This document shows, in pieces, positions 1 to 7,768 of a stretch of DNA of 9,511 nucleotides (positions within the stretch are counted from its first letter, which is position 1; every line of letters starts with the position of its first letter). Made by a program: the position numbers and the translations under genes. The notes beneath the pieces were generated by a model that worked only from the letters and a program-made list of their open reading frames with translations, was not told where the DNA came from and searched no databases. The stretch is from an uncultured Collinsella sp. (lineage in GTDB: Bacteria > Actinomycetota > Coriobacteriia > Coriobacteriales > Coriobacteriaceae): contig CAJJYO010000046.1 of NCBI GenBank assembly GCA_905197385.1, forward strand, positions 1 through 9,511, in the 5' to 3' direction.

Positions 1-100
1 TCAATGTGTTCGGCTGAGATCGGAAATCAACCCGCGTGTCACAGCGGAGCTGATTCAGTTGAGATTGCCTGAACATTCCGCCCCTCTTTACGCCCTCGGG

Positions 101-106
101 TATACT
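101..106 (+). promoter_or_regulatory. Possible -10 element for asnB
   Basis: The hexamer TATACT lies 51 bases before the asnB start and is a good match to a sigma-70-type -10 box. No convincing -35 hexamer sits 16-18 bases upstream, where the sequence is C-rich, so the assignment is tentative. The rest of 1-157 shows nothing else I can support. Confidence 0.3.
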
Positions 107-157
107 CAAAAGCTACTGATTCGATTTGATGCCCAGCAACAGCAGAGGGGATAGTAT

Positions 158-2038
158 ATGTGCGGTTTTGTCGGTTTTGTCGGTGGGACGGATAACCAAT
201 CCGAGGTGCTCACCAAGATGATGGACCGCATCGTCCATCGCGGTCCCGACATGGGCGGTCAGTTTATCGACGGCCGCGTTGCCCTCGGCTTCCGCCGCTT
301 GTCGATCCTCGACCTGACCGAGGCCGGCGCTCAGCCCATGGCCAATGAGGACGGCAGCGTCGTCATTGTCTTCAACGGTGAGATCTACAACTTCCAAGAA
401 CTCCGTTCCGAGCTCGAAGCCAAGGGCTACAAGTTCCATTGCGGCGCCGACACCGAGAGCCTCCTGCACGGCTACGAGGAGTGGGGCGAGGCCGTCCTCG
501 ATCGCCTGCGCGGTATGTACGCCTTCGTCATCTGGGACAAAAAGAAGAACAAGCTTTTTGGCGCCCGTGACATCTTTGGCATCAAGCCGCTTTACTACTA
601 TCCCATGGCCGATGCGGGCGACGGCGCTCCGGGCGTGCTCTTTGGCTCCGAGATCAAGAGCTTCCTGGACTACCCGCACTTCCACAAGGCGGTCAACAAA
701 AAGGCTCTGCGTCCGTACATGACGCTGCAGTATTCGGCAACCGAGGAGACCTTCTTCGAGGGTGTCTACAAGCTGCCGCCGGCGCACTACTTTACCGTCG
801 ATATCCCGACCGGCAAGATGAACATCGAGCGCTACTGGGATTGCGATTACTCTGCCGTCGAGAAGCCGTTCGAAGAGTATGTCGATGAGCTGGACGAGGT
901 CGTGCACGAGAGCGTCGAGGCCCATCGCATCGCCGACGTCAAGGTCGCGTCGTTCCTCTCCGGTGGCGTCGACTCTAGCTACATCGCCGCTTGCCTCATG
1001 CCCGACAAGACCTTCTCGGTGGGCTTTGACTACAAGAACTTTAACGAGACCAACTACGCCAAGGAGCTTTCCGATAAGCTCGGCGTCGAGAACGTTCGCA
1101 AGATGATTACCGCCGACGAGTTTTTCGGTGCTCTCGAGGACATCCAGTATCACATGGACGAGCCGCAGTCCAACCTGTCTTCCGTGCCGCTGTGGTTCTT
1201 GGCCGAGATGGCCCGCAAGGACGTCACCGTCGTACTTTCGGGCGAAGGCGCCGACGAACTCTTTGGCGGCTACGCCTACTACGAGGACACGGTCCCGGTG
1301 CGCAAGTACAAAAAGATGGTGCCGCTGCCCATCCGTCGCGCGCTCGGTAACCTGGCGCTGCATATGCCGTACTTCAAGGGACATAACTTCCTGGTCAAGG
1401 GTGCCGAGATCCCCGAGAAGTCGTTCCTGGGACAGGCTCTGGTATGGCCGGAGCGCGAGGTCGACGGCGTGCTCAAGCCCGAGTACAACACCGGCGACGG
1501 CGCCTTTGAGCTCGCTGCACCCATCTACGCACGCGTGAAGGGTCAGCCCGAACTGGTCAAGAAGCAGTACCTGGACATGAACATGTGGCTCCCGGGCGAC
1601 ATTCTGCTCAAGGCCGACAAGATGTGCATGGCGCACTCGCTGGAGCTGCGCGTGCCCTTCCTGGACCGCAAAGTCATGGAGTTCGCCGAGCACATTCCCG
1701 ATCGCTACCGCATCAACGAGAACGGCAACAAGCAGGTACTCCGCCACGCTGCCAACAAGTCGCTGCCCGATGAGTGGGCCACCCGTCCCAAGGTGGGCTT
1801 CCCGGTGCCGATTGTCTACTGGCTGCGCGAGCAAAAGTGGTACGACTATGTCAAGGAGTACTTCACCGCGCCGTGGGCAAGCGAGTTCTTCAATACCGAC
1901 GAGCTCATGCACCTGCTCGATCTGCACTTTGTGGGCAAGGGCGATTTCCAGCGCAAGATCTATACGCCGCTCGTGTTCCTAGTGTGGTACAAGCGCTTCT
2001 TTATCGACGAGGACCAGCCCGCTGTTCAGGCTGCCTAG
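158..2038 (+). CDS. asnB: Asparagine synthetase, glutamine-hydrolysing
   Basis: This 626-residue protein makes asparagine from aspartate, glutamine and ATP in the cytosol. The N-terminal half is a class II glutamine amidotransferase domain. It begins MCGFVGF, so Cys2 is the nucleophile once Met is removed, and it carries the FNGEIYN glutamine-site motif and DTES. The C-terminal half is the synthetase domain. Its PP-loop SGGVDSS lies at residues 268-274, SGEGADELFGG at 361-371, and KADKMCMAHSLELRVPFLD starts at 485. The length matches the roughly 630-residue Bacillus AsnB type rather than the 554-residue E. coli type. The start is fixed by the need for Cys2 and by an AGAGGGGA ribosome site six bases upstream. 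The gene stands alone: it has its own terminator, and a promoter for murE follows. No frameshift or missing key residue is visible. A specialised amidotransferase role is possible but nothing nearby suggests one. Confidence 0.94.
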   Translation: MCGFVGFVGGTDNQSEVLTKMMDRIVHRGPDMGGQFIDGRVALGFRRLSILDLTEAGAQPMANEDGSVVIVFNGEIYNFQELRSELEAKGYKFHCGADTESLLHGYEEWGEAVLDRLRGMYAFVIWDKKKNKLFGARDIFGIKPLYYYPMADAGDGAPGVLFGSEIKSFLDYPHFHKAVNKKALRPYMTLQYSATEETFFEGVYKLPPAHYFTVDIPTGKMNIERYWDCDYSAVEKPFEEYVDELDEVVHESVEAHRIADVKVASFLSGGVDSSYIAACLMPDKTFSVGFDYKNFNETNYAKELSDKLGVENVRKMITADEFFGALEDIQYHMDEPQSNLSSVPLWFLAEMARKDVTVVLSGEGADELFGGYAYYEDTVPVRKYKKMVPLPIRRALGNLALHMPYFKGHNFLVKGAEIPEKSFLGQALVWPEREVDGVLKPEYNTGDGAFELAAPIYARVKGQPELVKKQYLDMNMWLPGDILLKADKMCMAHSLELRVPFLDRKVMEFAEHIPDRYRINENGNKQVLRHAANKSLPDEWATRPKVGFPVPIVYWLREQKWYDYVKEYFTAPWASEFFNTDELMHLLDLHFVGKGDFQRKIYTPLVFLVWYKRFFIDEDQPAVQAA

Positions 2039-2063
2039 CCTCGGCTTACGAACGCCTGCGCGT

Positions 2064-2088
2064 AACGGCCCCTCCGGGAGCCGTTTTT
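2064..2088 (+). terminator. Intrinsic terminator after asnB
   Basis: The arms AACGGC (2064-2069) and GCCGTT (2080-2085) pair. A few further G-C pairs are possible inside, around a CTCC-type loop. A run of five T closes the element at 2084-2088. It lies 25 bases after the asnB stop codon, as expected for a Rho-independent terminator. Confidence 0.8.
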
Positions 2089-2115
2089 GCGTGGGTGCGT
2101 TTCAGTTACTATAAA
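2087..2115 (+). promoter_or_regulatory. Promoter for murE
   Basis: TTGCGT at 2087-2092 is followed after exactly 17 bases by TATAAA at 2110-2115. This is a good sigma-70-type arrangement, predicting a transcript start near 2122 and a leader of about 28 bases before murE. The first two bases of the -35 box belong to the T-tract of the asnB terminator. The same TTGCGT -35 hexamer occurs in the veg promoter at 7769. Confidence 0.6.
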
Positions 2116-2149
2116 ACCGTCCCTGCCAAATGGCTGAGAAAGGTGAAAG

Positions 2150-3712
2150 ATGCACCATTCGGATTCCGCGACCGTGACCACGGTCGATACGCTTGCCAAG
2201 CTTCTCGATGTGTGCGGCGAGCTGCGCGCATCAGAGCAGGTTGACGAGCGTGCCGTGACCGGCTGCTCGTTTGATTCGCGCGCGGTCTCGGCAGGTGACG
2301 TGTTCTTTTGCAAAGGTGCTGCCTTTAAGCCCGCGTTTTTGAGCATGGCGCTCGATGCGGGCGCCGTCGCATTTGTGTGCGAGGAGTCGCTGGTCGAGTC
2401 TCTGGAGCCGCTGGCGCAGGAGAGCGGTGCTGCGATGCTGGTTGTTGATAGTGTTCGCACGGCCATGGCCCTGTTGCCGCCGGAGATCTACGACCGTCCC
2501 GACCACGACGTCAAGATCGTGGGCATCACCGGCACTAAGGGAAAGACCACGGCCGCTTTTATGCTCCAGTCCATCATCAAGGCGGCGGGCGAGTCCTGCG
2601 GCATGATCGGCTCGGTGAGTACCGACGATGGTATCGAGTGCTACGAGAGCACCAACACCACGCCCGAGGCCCCCGAGGTTTGGCGCCATATCGCCAACTG
2701 CCGCACGTCCGGTCGCCAGTCCATGGTCATGGAGGTCTCGAGCCAGGCGCTCAAGTACCAACGCGTCGAGAATCTGCCGCTTGACGTGGCGTGCTTCCTC
2801 AACATCGGCCGCGACCACATCTCGCCGATCGAACACCCCACGTTTGAGGATTATTTTGAGAGCAAGCTTAGGATCTTTGACCAGGCAAAGACCGCCGTGG
2901 TGAATCTGGGCACCGATGAGGTTGACCGTGTGCTAGAGGCAGCGTCGACGGCCGAGCGCTTGGTGACCGTTGGCGTCGAGCATCCCGAGGCAAGCCTGTG
3001 GGCGAGCGATGTCCGCATGCTCGGCTTTAACATCGAGTTCAACTTGCACGGCATGAGCGCCGACGAGCCCGAGGCGGGGGAGAAGGTCCTGCTGGGTATC
3101 GCGGGCGACTTTAACGTGGAAAACGCGCTGGTCGCTATCGCCGCTGCGCGCGAGATCGGCATCGGTATCGAGGCTATCAAGAAGGGCCTCTCCAAACTGC
3201 GTGTGCCGGGCCGCATGGAGGTCGTGGAGTCGAAGGACGGCCGCGTGATCTGCGTCGTTGACTATGCGCACAACCAGCTTTCGTTCCGTTCGCTTTTCTC
3301 GTCGGTCAAGCGCGCGTTTCCCGCTAGCCCCGTCATTGCGCTGTTTGGCGCCGCCGGCGGCAAGGCGCAGGAGCGCCGCGAGCAATTGCCACGCGAGGCC
3401 GCACCGTATTCCGACCTGATGATCTTTACGAACGAGGATCCAGCTCACGAGGACCCGATGAAGGTCTGTCGCGAGCTTGCCGAGCATGTTCCCGACGATA
3501 CGCCGAACAAGATCATCCTCGACCGCGAAGCAGCTGTGCATGCGGCGTTCAAGGCGGCGCGCGAGGAGTACGTCAACCCCGATGCTCCCACCATTGTCTT
3601 GCTGCTGGCAAAGGGTGACGAGGAGCTCATGCACGTGGGCGACGAGTTCGTGCCCATCGAGAGCGACCTTTCGCTGGCCAATCGCCTGATCGATGTTACC
3701 CAGTTTGACTAA
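2150..3712 (+). CDS. murE: UDP-MurNAc-L-Ala-D-Glu:diamino acid ligase, probably lysine type
   Basis: This 520-residue Mur ligase adds the third (diamino) residue to the UDP-MurNAc-dipeptide peptidoglycan precursor in the cytoplasm, using ATP. The P-loop GTKGKTT is at residues 128-134, and the UDP-MurNAc-dipeptide region STNTTPEAPE starts at 167. Lys239 in ESKLRIF fits the carbamylated lysine, and DYAHN at 371-375 belongs to the linker to the C-terminal domain. Where mDAP-adding enzymes carry DNPR, this protein has EDPA inside NEDPAHEDP (428-436). The stretch IGRDHISPIEHPTFEDYF resembles lysine-type enzymes of Gram-positive cocci. I therefore infer L-lysine, or possibly ornithine, as substrate rather than mDAP. 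The start has an AAAGGTG ribosome site five bases upstream. It is somewhat longer than the usual 480-500 residues. Confidence 0.9.
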   Translation: MHHSDSATVTTVDTLAKLLDVCGELRASEQVDERAVTGCSFDSRAVSAGDVFFCKGAAFKPAFLSMALDAGAVAFVCEESLVESLEPLAQESGAAMLVVDSVRTAMALLPPEIYDRPDHDVKIVGITGTKGKTTAAFMLQSIIKAAGESCGMIGSVSTDDGIECYESTNTTPEAPEVWRHIANCRTSGRQSMVMEVSSQALKYQRVENLPLDVACFLNIGRDHISPIEHPTFEDYFESKLRIFDQAKTAVVNLGTDEVDRVLEAASTAERLVTVGVEHPEASLWASDVRMLGFNIEFNLHGMSADEPEAGEKVLLGIAGDFNVENALVAIAAAREIGIGIEAIKKGLSKLRVPGRMEVVESKDGRVICVVDYAHNQLSFRSLFSSVKRAFPASPVIALFGAAGGKAQERREQLPREAAPYSDLMIFTNEDPAHEDPMKVCRELAEHVPDDTPNKIILDREAAVHAAFKAAREEYVNPDAPTIVLLLAKGDEELMHVGDEFVPIESDLSLANRLIDVTQFD

Positions 3713-3721
3713 TGAACCATG

Positions 3722-3754
3722 ATGGCGGCGGCGCCCTGAGTGCGCTGTCGCCAT
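3722..3754 (+). other. Strong hairpin without U-tract after murE
   Basis: Bases 3722-3734 pair with 3742-3754 to give an unbroken 13-pair stem, eleven Watson-Crick pairs and two G-U, around a seven-base loop CCTGAGT. It starts ten bases after the murE stop. No run of T follows (the next bases are AAGCGTG), so it is not a standard intrinsic terminator. It could be a U-less terminator, a 3' stabiliser for murE mRNA, or a processing site before the HAD gene. Confidence 0.6.
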
Positions 3755-3819
3755 AAGCGTGTTCCCTCAATCAAAACATGCCGTCCAAGTCCAAACCCTT
3801 CTACGTAAACGGAGTAACC

Positions 3820-4731
3820 ATGTCCCACAATACCCTGCCGACCGTTGCCGAGCTTTCGGGCGAGATGCGCGAGCGCTTGGCCAAGGTCAAATACGTCTTT
3901 ACCGACCTGGATGCCACGATGCTCGCACCCGGCTCGTGCGTGCTACGCGACAACGACGGCAACCCCTCGACCAAACTCGTCGAGGCCGTCGTGGCGCTCG
4001 CTCGCGCTGGTATTCAGGTGGTTCCCACCTCGGGCCGCAACCGTACCATGATCCACGAGGACGCGCGCGTGCTCGGTCTCAACTCCTACATCGGCGAGAT
4101 GGGCGGCCTGGTCATGTACGACCTCAAAGCCAACGATTGGGAGTATCTGACCGGCGACATGCCCTACGACTCCTCTTGCGGCCTCACGCCGCACCAGGTG
4201 ATCGAGCAGACCGGCGTGTGCGAGAAGATCCTCGCCCGCTGGCCGCACAAGATCGAGTATCACAACGACATGTCGACCGGCTACAAATACCGTGAGGTCA
4301 CCGTCGGCATGCGCGGCGATGTGCCCGACGATGAGGTTCAGGCCATCCTGGACGAGGCCGGCTGCGGTCTGATCTGGGCTTGCAACGGCCATCTGACTCA
4401 CCTGTCCAAGCCGACGACGCTCGAGCTCGATCGCGTCGAGGACGGTCGCGCATTCAACATCAACCCCGCGGGTCTCAACAAGGGCGTTGCCATCGCGCGC
4501 TTCTGCGAGCACCTGGGGATCGAGCGCGAGGAGACGCTCGCGCTCGGCGATTCCGAGTCCGACTTCTACATGGCCGATCACGTGGGCACGTTCTGCCTGG
4601 TCGAGAATGGCCTGACGAGCGCCGGCGCGCCCGAGTTCCTGGCTGCTTGCGAGAACGCTTTCGTTACGCGCGGCAAAATTGTCGACGGTTGGGCGGCGAC
4701 GGCAGAGCTGCTGGTCGCGGCGCGTTCGTAG
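3820..4731 (+). CDS. HAD-superfamily hydrolase, probable sugar-phosphate phosphatase type
   Basis: This is a 303-residue soluble protein of the haloacid dehalogenase superfamily, probably a Mg-dependent phosphatase. Motif I is DLDAT with Asp29 and Asp31, and motif II is TSGR at residues 70-73. The motif III lysine is probably Lys221 in GLNKG, and motif IV is GDSESDFYMA from 243. The large region between motifs II and III fits a C2-type cap, as in Cof-like, sucrose-phosphate or mannosyl-phosphoglycerate phosphatases. The substrate cannot be read from the sequence. The ATG at 3820 is chosen because GGAG lies five bases before it. An in-frame ATG at 3778 would add 14 residues but has no ribosome site. 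It lies between murE and murI, which hints at a link to precursor metabolism, but position is the only evidence for that. Confidence 0.82.
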   Translation: MSHNTLPTVAELSGEMRERLAKVKYVFTDLDATMLAPGSCVLRDNDGNPSTKLVEAVVALARAGIQVVPTSGRNRTMIHEDARVLGLNSYIGEMGGLVMYDLKANDWEYLTGDMPYDSSCGLTPHQVIEQTGVCEKILARWPHKIEYHNDMSTGYKYREVTVGMRGDVPDDEVQAILDEAGCGLIWACNGHLTHLSKPTTLELDRVEDGRAFNINPAGLNKGVAIARFCEHLGIEREETLALGDSESDFYMADHVGTFCLVENGLTSAGAPEFLAACENAFVTRGKIVDGWAATAELLVAARS

Positions 4732-4782
4732 CGCGGCGCCGCCGCACTTGGACATGTCTTTTCGAGAGAGACTGGTGAGGTA

Positions 4783-5667
4783 ATGTCCGATATCGAGAAT
4801 CCGGCAGGCGACACGCGCCCGATTGGCGTGTTCGATTCTGGTTTGGGCGGTCTGACGGTTGCGCGCGCGATTGCGACGGCGCTGCCGCACGAGTCCGTCT
4901 ACTACTTTGGCGACACCAAGCGCTGCCCCTACGGCACCCGCACCGAGGATGAAGTGCGCTCGTTTGCGTTGCAGGCGGGTCGTTGGCTTTCGAAGCACGA
5001 CGTCAAGATTATGGTCATCGCCTGCAACACGGCGACCGCTGCGGCCTTGCGTCTGGCCCAGCAGGTGCTCGACGTTCCCGTGATCGGTGTGATCGCGCCG
5101 GGTGCCCGTGCGGCAATCAACAGCACGCGTACGCGTCGCGTGGGCGTGCTCGCCACCAACCTCACTATTCGCTCGGGCGCCTACACGCGCGCCATTCAGG
5201 ACCTGGATGCCGGTGTCGATGTATACGGCTGTCCTGCCTCGAGCTTTGTCGAGGTTGTCGAACACGAGCTCGCCTCGGGTGCACATCTGCAGGAACAGTG
5301 GCTTGAGAACGAGGACATCTTCGATACGCCTGCTGTGCGTGCGCTGGTGGGTGCCACGGTTGAGCCGCTACGCGACCACGGTATCGATACCGTGGTGCTC
5401 GGCTGTACGCATTTCCCGCTGTTGGTGGGACCTATCCGCCATGCGCTGGGGCCTGGGGTGCGCGTCGTAAGTTCCGCCGAGGAGACTACACGCGAGCTGA
5501 CCGATATCCTCACACGCCGCGAGCAGCTGGCGGGCGACGCCGCCGAGCCGCAGCATCGTTTTGCCACGACGGCCGATAACATTGCCGAGTTTGCGGTGGC
5601 GGGCAGCTTTATCTTTGGTCAGCCGCTCAAGAGCATCGAACATATCGATATCGATGAGCTGAAATAG
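4783..5667 (+). CDS. murI: Glutamate racemase
   Basis: This 294-residue enzyme interconverts L- and D-glutamate without cofactor and supplies the D-glutamate of peptidoglycan. The N-terminal signature IGVFDSGLGGLTV contains the acid-base helper Asp18. The two catalytic cysteines are visible: Cys81 in ACNTATA and Cys208 in LGCTHFPLL. The motif YFGDTKRCPYG is also typical. Length is slightly above the usual 260-285 because of about ten extra residues before the first strand. The ATG at 4783 follows GGTGAGG two bases upstream, which still pairs well with the 16S tail because GGTGA is the distal part of the anti-SD match. It lies 51 bases after the HAD gene and 54 bases before rph with no terminator between, so co-transcription is likely. 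Confidence 0.94.
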   Translation: MSDIENPAGDTRPIGVFDSGLGGLTVARAIATALPHESVYYFGDTKRCPYGTRTEDEVRSFALQAGRWLSKHDVKIMVIACNTATAAALRLAQQVLDVPVIGVIAPGARAAINSTRTRRVGVLATNLTIRSGAYTRAIQDLDAGVDVYGCPASSFVEVVEHELASGAHLQEQWLENEDIFDTPAVRALVGATVEPLRDHGIDTVVLGCTHFPLLVGPIRHALGPGVRVVSSAEETTRELTDILTRREQLAGDAAEPQHRFATTADNIAEFAVAGSFIFGQPLKSIEHIDIDELK

Positions 5668-5721
5668 ATGTAAGGCAGCTGCCAGAGCCTTCGCCACATC
5701 TTTTGCCGAAAGGAAATTTCT

Positions 5722-6447
5722 ATGGAGTACATGCAGGTCAACCGCGCCAACGGTCGCGCCGCCAACGAGTTGCGCCCCGTTAAGCTCACCCGTGGCGTCA
5801 TGAAGCACGCTCACGGCTCGTGTCTGGCCGAGTTCGGTGACACGCGCGTGCTGTGCGCCGCCACTATCGAGGAGGGCGTGCCGGGCTGGCGAAAGGGAGC
5901 TAAGGCCGGCTGGGTGACCGCGGAATACGCCATGCTGCCGGCGTCGACCGGCAAGCGCTGCAAGCGCGAGCACGCCAACCGCAAGGGCCGCTCCATGGAG
6001 ATCGAGCGCCTCATTGGCCGCAGCCTGCGTACCGTCGTCAACATGAAGGCGCTCGGCGAGTACACCGTCACCGTCGACTGCGATGTGATTCAGGCCGATG
6101 GCGGCACGCGTACAGCGAGCATCACCGGCGCCTGGGTGGCGCTGCACGACGCCCTCGCCATGTGGGTCGAGGCGGGCAAGATCGAGCGCATCCCGCTTAT
6201 CGGCCAGGTGGCTGCCATCTCCATGGGCGTTGTCGACGGCAACACTCTGCTCGACTTGGATTATTCCGAGGACAGCCATGCCGAGGTCGACATGAACCTC
6301 GTCGCCACCGACACCGGTGAGATGATCGAGCTCCAGGGCACCGGCGAGCAGGCGCCCTTCGACCGTAAGCGCCTCAACGCCCTGCTCGACCTGGGCGACA
6401 AAGGTATCGCCGAGCTCATCGAGCTTCAGCGCCAAGCCCTCGCCTAA
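5722..6447 (+). CDS. rph: Ribonuclease PH
   Basis: This 241-residue phosphorolytic 3'-5' exoribonuclease trims nucleotides from the 3' ends of tRNA precursors and other RNAs. It has a single RNase PH domain. The family start [13 protein letters not shown] is followed by the phosphate-binding [11 protein letters not shown] with Arg130, and by [17 protein letters not shown], whose acidic residues Asp178, Asp180 and Asp184 fit the metal/catalytic site. Length is normal for the family (about 238-250). The chosen ATG has GAAAGGA seven bases upstream; the second Met, three codons later, is worse placed. murI precedes it by 54 bases and a terminator overlaps its stop codon. Confidence 0.95.
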   Translation: MEYMQVNRANGRAANELRPVKLTRGVMKHAHGSCLAEFGDTRVLCAATIEEGVPGWRKGAKAGWVTAEYAMLPASTGKRCKREHANRKGRSMEIERLIGRSLRTVVNMKALGEYTVTVDCDVIQADGGTRTASITGAWVALHDALAMWVEAGKIERIPLIGQVAAISMGVVDGNTLLDLDYSEDSHAEVDMNLVATDTGEMIELQGTGEQAPFDRKRLNALLDLGDKGIAELIELQRQALA

Positions 6448-6484
6448 CCTACCAAAAAGGGACAGGTTTAATTTGGTAGGTTTT
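6446..6484 (+). terminator. Terminator hairpin of rph with repeat-like loop
   Basis: Bases 6446-6456 pair perfectly with 6472-6482 (11 pairs), enclosing a 15-base loop. Four T follow at 6481-6484, partly inside the stem. The 5' arm starts within the rph stop codon. The run GGGACAGGTTTAATTT across the loop resembles dispersed repeat-type sequences that I recall from many bacteria near REP-associated transposases. No transposase is present here. The region 6485-6590 that follows holds no gene that I can see. Confidence 0.65.
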
Positions 6485-6590
6485 ATCTGCGGAGACGTCT
6501 AGGCACAAGACAGCCGTTGATTGAGAGGGGAGAGGCAGAGGCCCTCGTCGCCCTCGGCGCGGCATTGCTATAGAGACAAGGAGACCACTC

Positions 6591-7232
6591 ATGGCACTTG
6601 AGAAGATCGACATCGACACCCTCGACCCGGCGGCGACCATCGTCGTGGCAACGGGCAACGCCCATAAGCTCACTGAGATCGAGGCCATTTTGGGCAAGGT
6701 TATGCCCGAGGTGCGCTTTGTAGCGCTCGGCCAGCTGGGCGATTTTGAGGATCCCGAGGAAAACGGCACGACGTTTTTGGAGAACGCCATCATCAAGGCC
6801 CAAGCCGCGGTCGAAGAGACGGGGCTCATGGCCATTGCCGACGATTCGGGCTTGGTCGTCGACGCGCTGGACGGCGAGCCGGGCGTGTATAGCGCGCGCT
6901 ATGCGGGCGTGCACGGCGACGATGCCGCCAACAACGCCAAGCTGCTCGTTAACCTGGAAGGCGTGGCCGACGAGGATCGCACCGCGCGCTTTATGAGCGT
7001 CGTTGCGCTCATCGACACGGACGGTTTGGTCACCTATGGTGAGGGCGCCTGCGAGGGCACTATCGCACACGAGGGCCGCGGCGATCACGGCTTTGGCTAC
7101 GACCCGCTGTTCCTGCCGGTCGACACGCCGGGCAAGACCATGGCCGAGCTGACGGCTGACGAGAAGAACGCCATCAGCCATCGTTTCCACGCGCTCGAGC
7201 ATCTGTCCGCCAAGCTGACGGGCGAGGAGTAG
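6591..7232 (+). CDS. rdgB: XTP/dITP pyrophosphatase, RdgB/HAM1 family
   Basis: This 213-residue enzyme hydrolyses non-canonical purine triphosphates (dITP, XTP, ITP) to monophosphates, keeping them out of DNA and RNA. The family motifs are all present. VVATGNAHKLTEI near the N-terminus is the substrate-binding start. NGTTFLENAIIKA follows, then ADDSGLVVDAL with Asp84-Asp85 (metal/catalytic region) and GVYSARYAG. GFGYDPLF and the C-terminal SHR (196-198) contact the base. It is about 13 residues longer than E. coli RdgB, mainly at the N-terminus. AAGGAG seven bases upstream supports the ATG at 6591. dtd begins three bases after its stop codon, so the two are almost certainly co-transcribed. 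Confidence 0.95.
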   Translation: MALEKIDIDTLDPAATIVVATGNAHKLTEIEAILGKVMPEVRFVALGQLGDFEDPEENGTTFLENAIIKAQAAVEETGLMAIADDSGLVVDALDGEPGVYSARYAGVHGDDAANNAKLLVNLEGVADEDRTARFMSVVALIDTDGLVTYGEGACEGTIAHEGRGDHGFGYDPLFLPVDTPGKTMAELTADEKNAISHRFHALEHLSAKLTGEE

Positions 7233-7235
7233 ACC

Positions 7236-7682
7236 GTGCGTGCGGTGGTGCAGCGCGTGCTCAACGCCGGCGTGACGGTCGACGGCGAGTGCGTGGGCCG
7301 CATTGGACGCGGCTACCTGGTGCTGCTGGGTGTGGGCCATGGCGATACGCGTGCCGAGGCCGACAAGCTGTGGGGCAAGCTCCGCGGGCTGCGTATCAAC
7401 GAGGACGAGAACGGCAAGACCAACTTGGCGCTTGCCGATGTCGACGGCGAGGTGCTCGTGGTGTCGCAGTTCACGCTGTTCGCCGACTGCCGCCACGGTC
7501 GCCGTCCGTCGTTTACGGATGCCGGCGCACCCGATGTTGCCAACGAGCTCTACGAGTACTTCCTGACGCTCGTTCGCCAAGATGTCGAACACGTGGCGCA
7601 CGGCATTTTTGGCGCCGATATGAAAGTCGACTTGGTCAACGACGGCCCATTCACCATCGTCTTGGACACCGACAACCTTTAG
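7236..7682 (+). CDS. dtd: D-aminoacyl-tRNA deacylase
   Basis: This 148-residue enzyme removes D-amino acids (and glycine from tRNA-Ala) mischarged onto tRNA, and it works as a homodimer. The family start MRAVVQRV is present. So are the active-site motif SQFTLFAD from residue 77 (with Thr80) and the cross-subunit motif NDGPFT at 135-140, whose Gly137-Pro138 is the chirality-selecting cis-peptide. It starts with GTG, and the GAGGAG ribosome site (7224-7229) lies inside the last codons of rdgB, so translation is probably coupled. Length matches the 145-150 residues usual for the family. Its stop codon directly abuts a strong hairpin. Confidence 0.95.
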   Translation: MRAVVQRVLNAGVTVDGECVGRIGRGYLVLLGVGHGDTRAEADKLWGKLRGLRINEDENGKTNLALADVDGEVLVVSQFTLFADCRHGRRPSFTDAGAPDVANELYEYFLTLVRQDVEHVAHGIFGADMKVDLVNDGPFTIVLDTDNL

Positions 7683-7710
7683 GTTACGCGGTTTTACCAA
7701 ACCGCGTAAC
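7683..7710 (+). other. Perfect 12-pair hairpin after dtd
   Basis: Bases 7683-7694 pair without mismatch with 7699-7710 around the tetraloop TACC. It begins immediately after the dtd stop codon. The following bases, AACTGGTC, contain no T-run, and the other strand has none either, so this is not a classical intrinsic terminator. It may end the rdgB-dtd transcript in a U-less way or protect its 3' end. The stretch 7711-7768 shows nothing recognisable. Confidence 0.6.
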
Positions 7711-7768
7711 AACTGGTCATACGAGATTGTCGTCTGGTACGTATTTGGGACCGGGCTTATTTAGCTAC

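Noticed and set aside
2..154. Plus-strand frame open from the window edge to a TAG just before asnB, possibly the end of an upstream gene
   Set aside because: Codons (AGA, TTG, CTA) differ from the neighbouring genes, the peptide resembles nothing I know, and a -10-like element lies inside it. Chance openness is more likely.
113..1927. Open frame of 604 codons on the minus strand opposite asnB
   Set aside because: It is antisense to a fully recognisable asnB with all motifs. Long antisense frames are common opposite high-GC genes with strong codon bias. The translation shows no family and has no start signals of its own.
3778..3819. Fourteen-residue N-terminal extension of the HAD protein
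   Set aside because: The upstream ATG has no ribosome site, while the ATG at 3820 has GGAG at ideal spacing.
4733..4742. GCGGCGCCGC palindrome after the HAD gene
   Set aside because: It is a loopless ten-base GC palindrome with no T-run, expected by chance in DNA of this composition.
5674..5683. GGCAGCTGCC palindrome between murI and rph
   Set aside because: It is a single short palindrome without a T-run or neighbouring copies, too little to call an operator or terminator.
6566..6574. Extended -10 (TGCTATAGA) before rdgB
   Set aside because: The predicted start would fall inside the rdgB ribosome site and no -35 is present, so it is probably coincidence. rdgB may instead be read from upstream.
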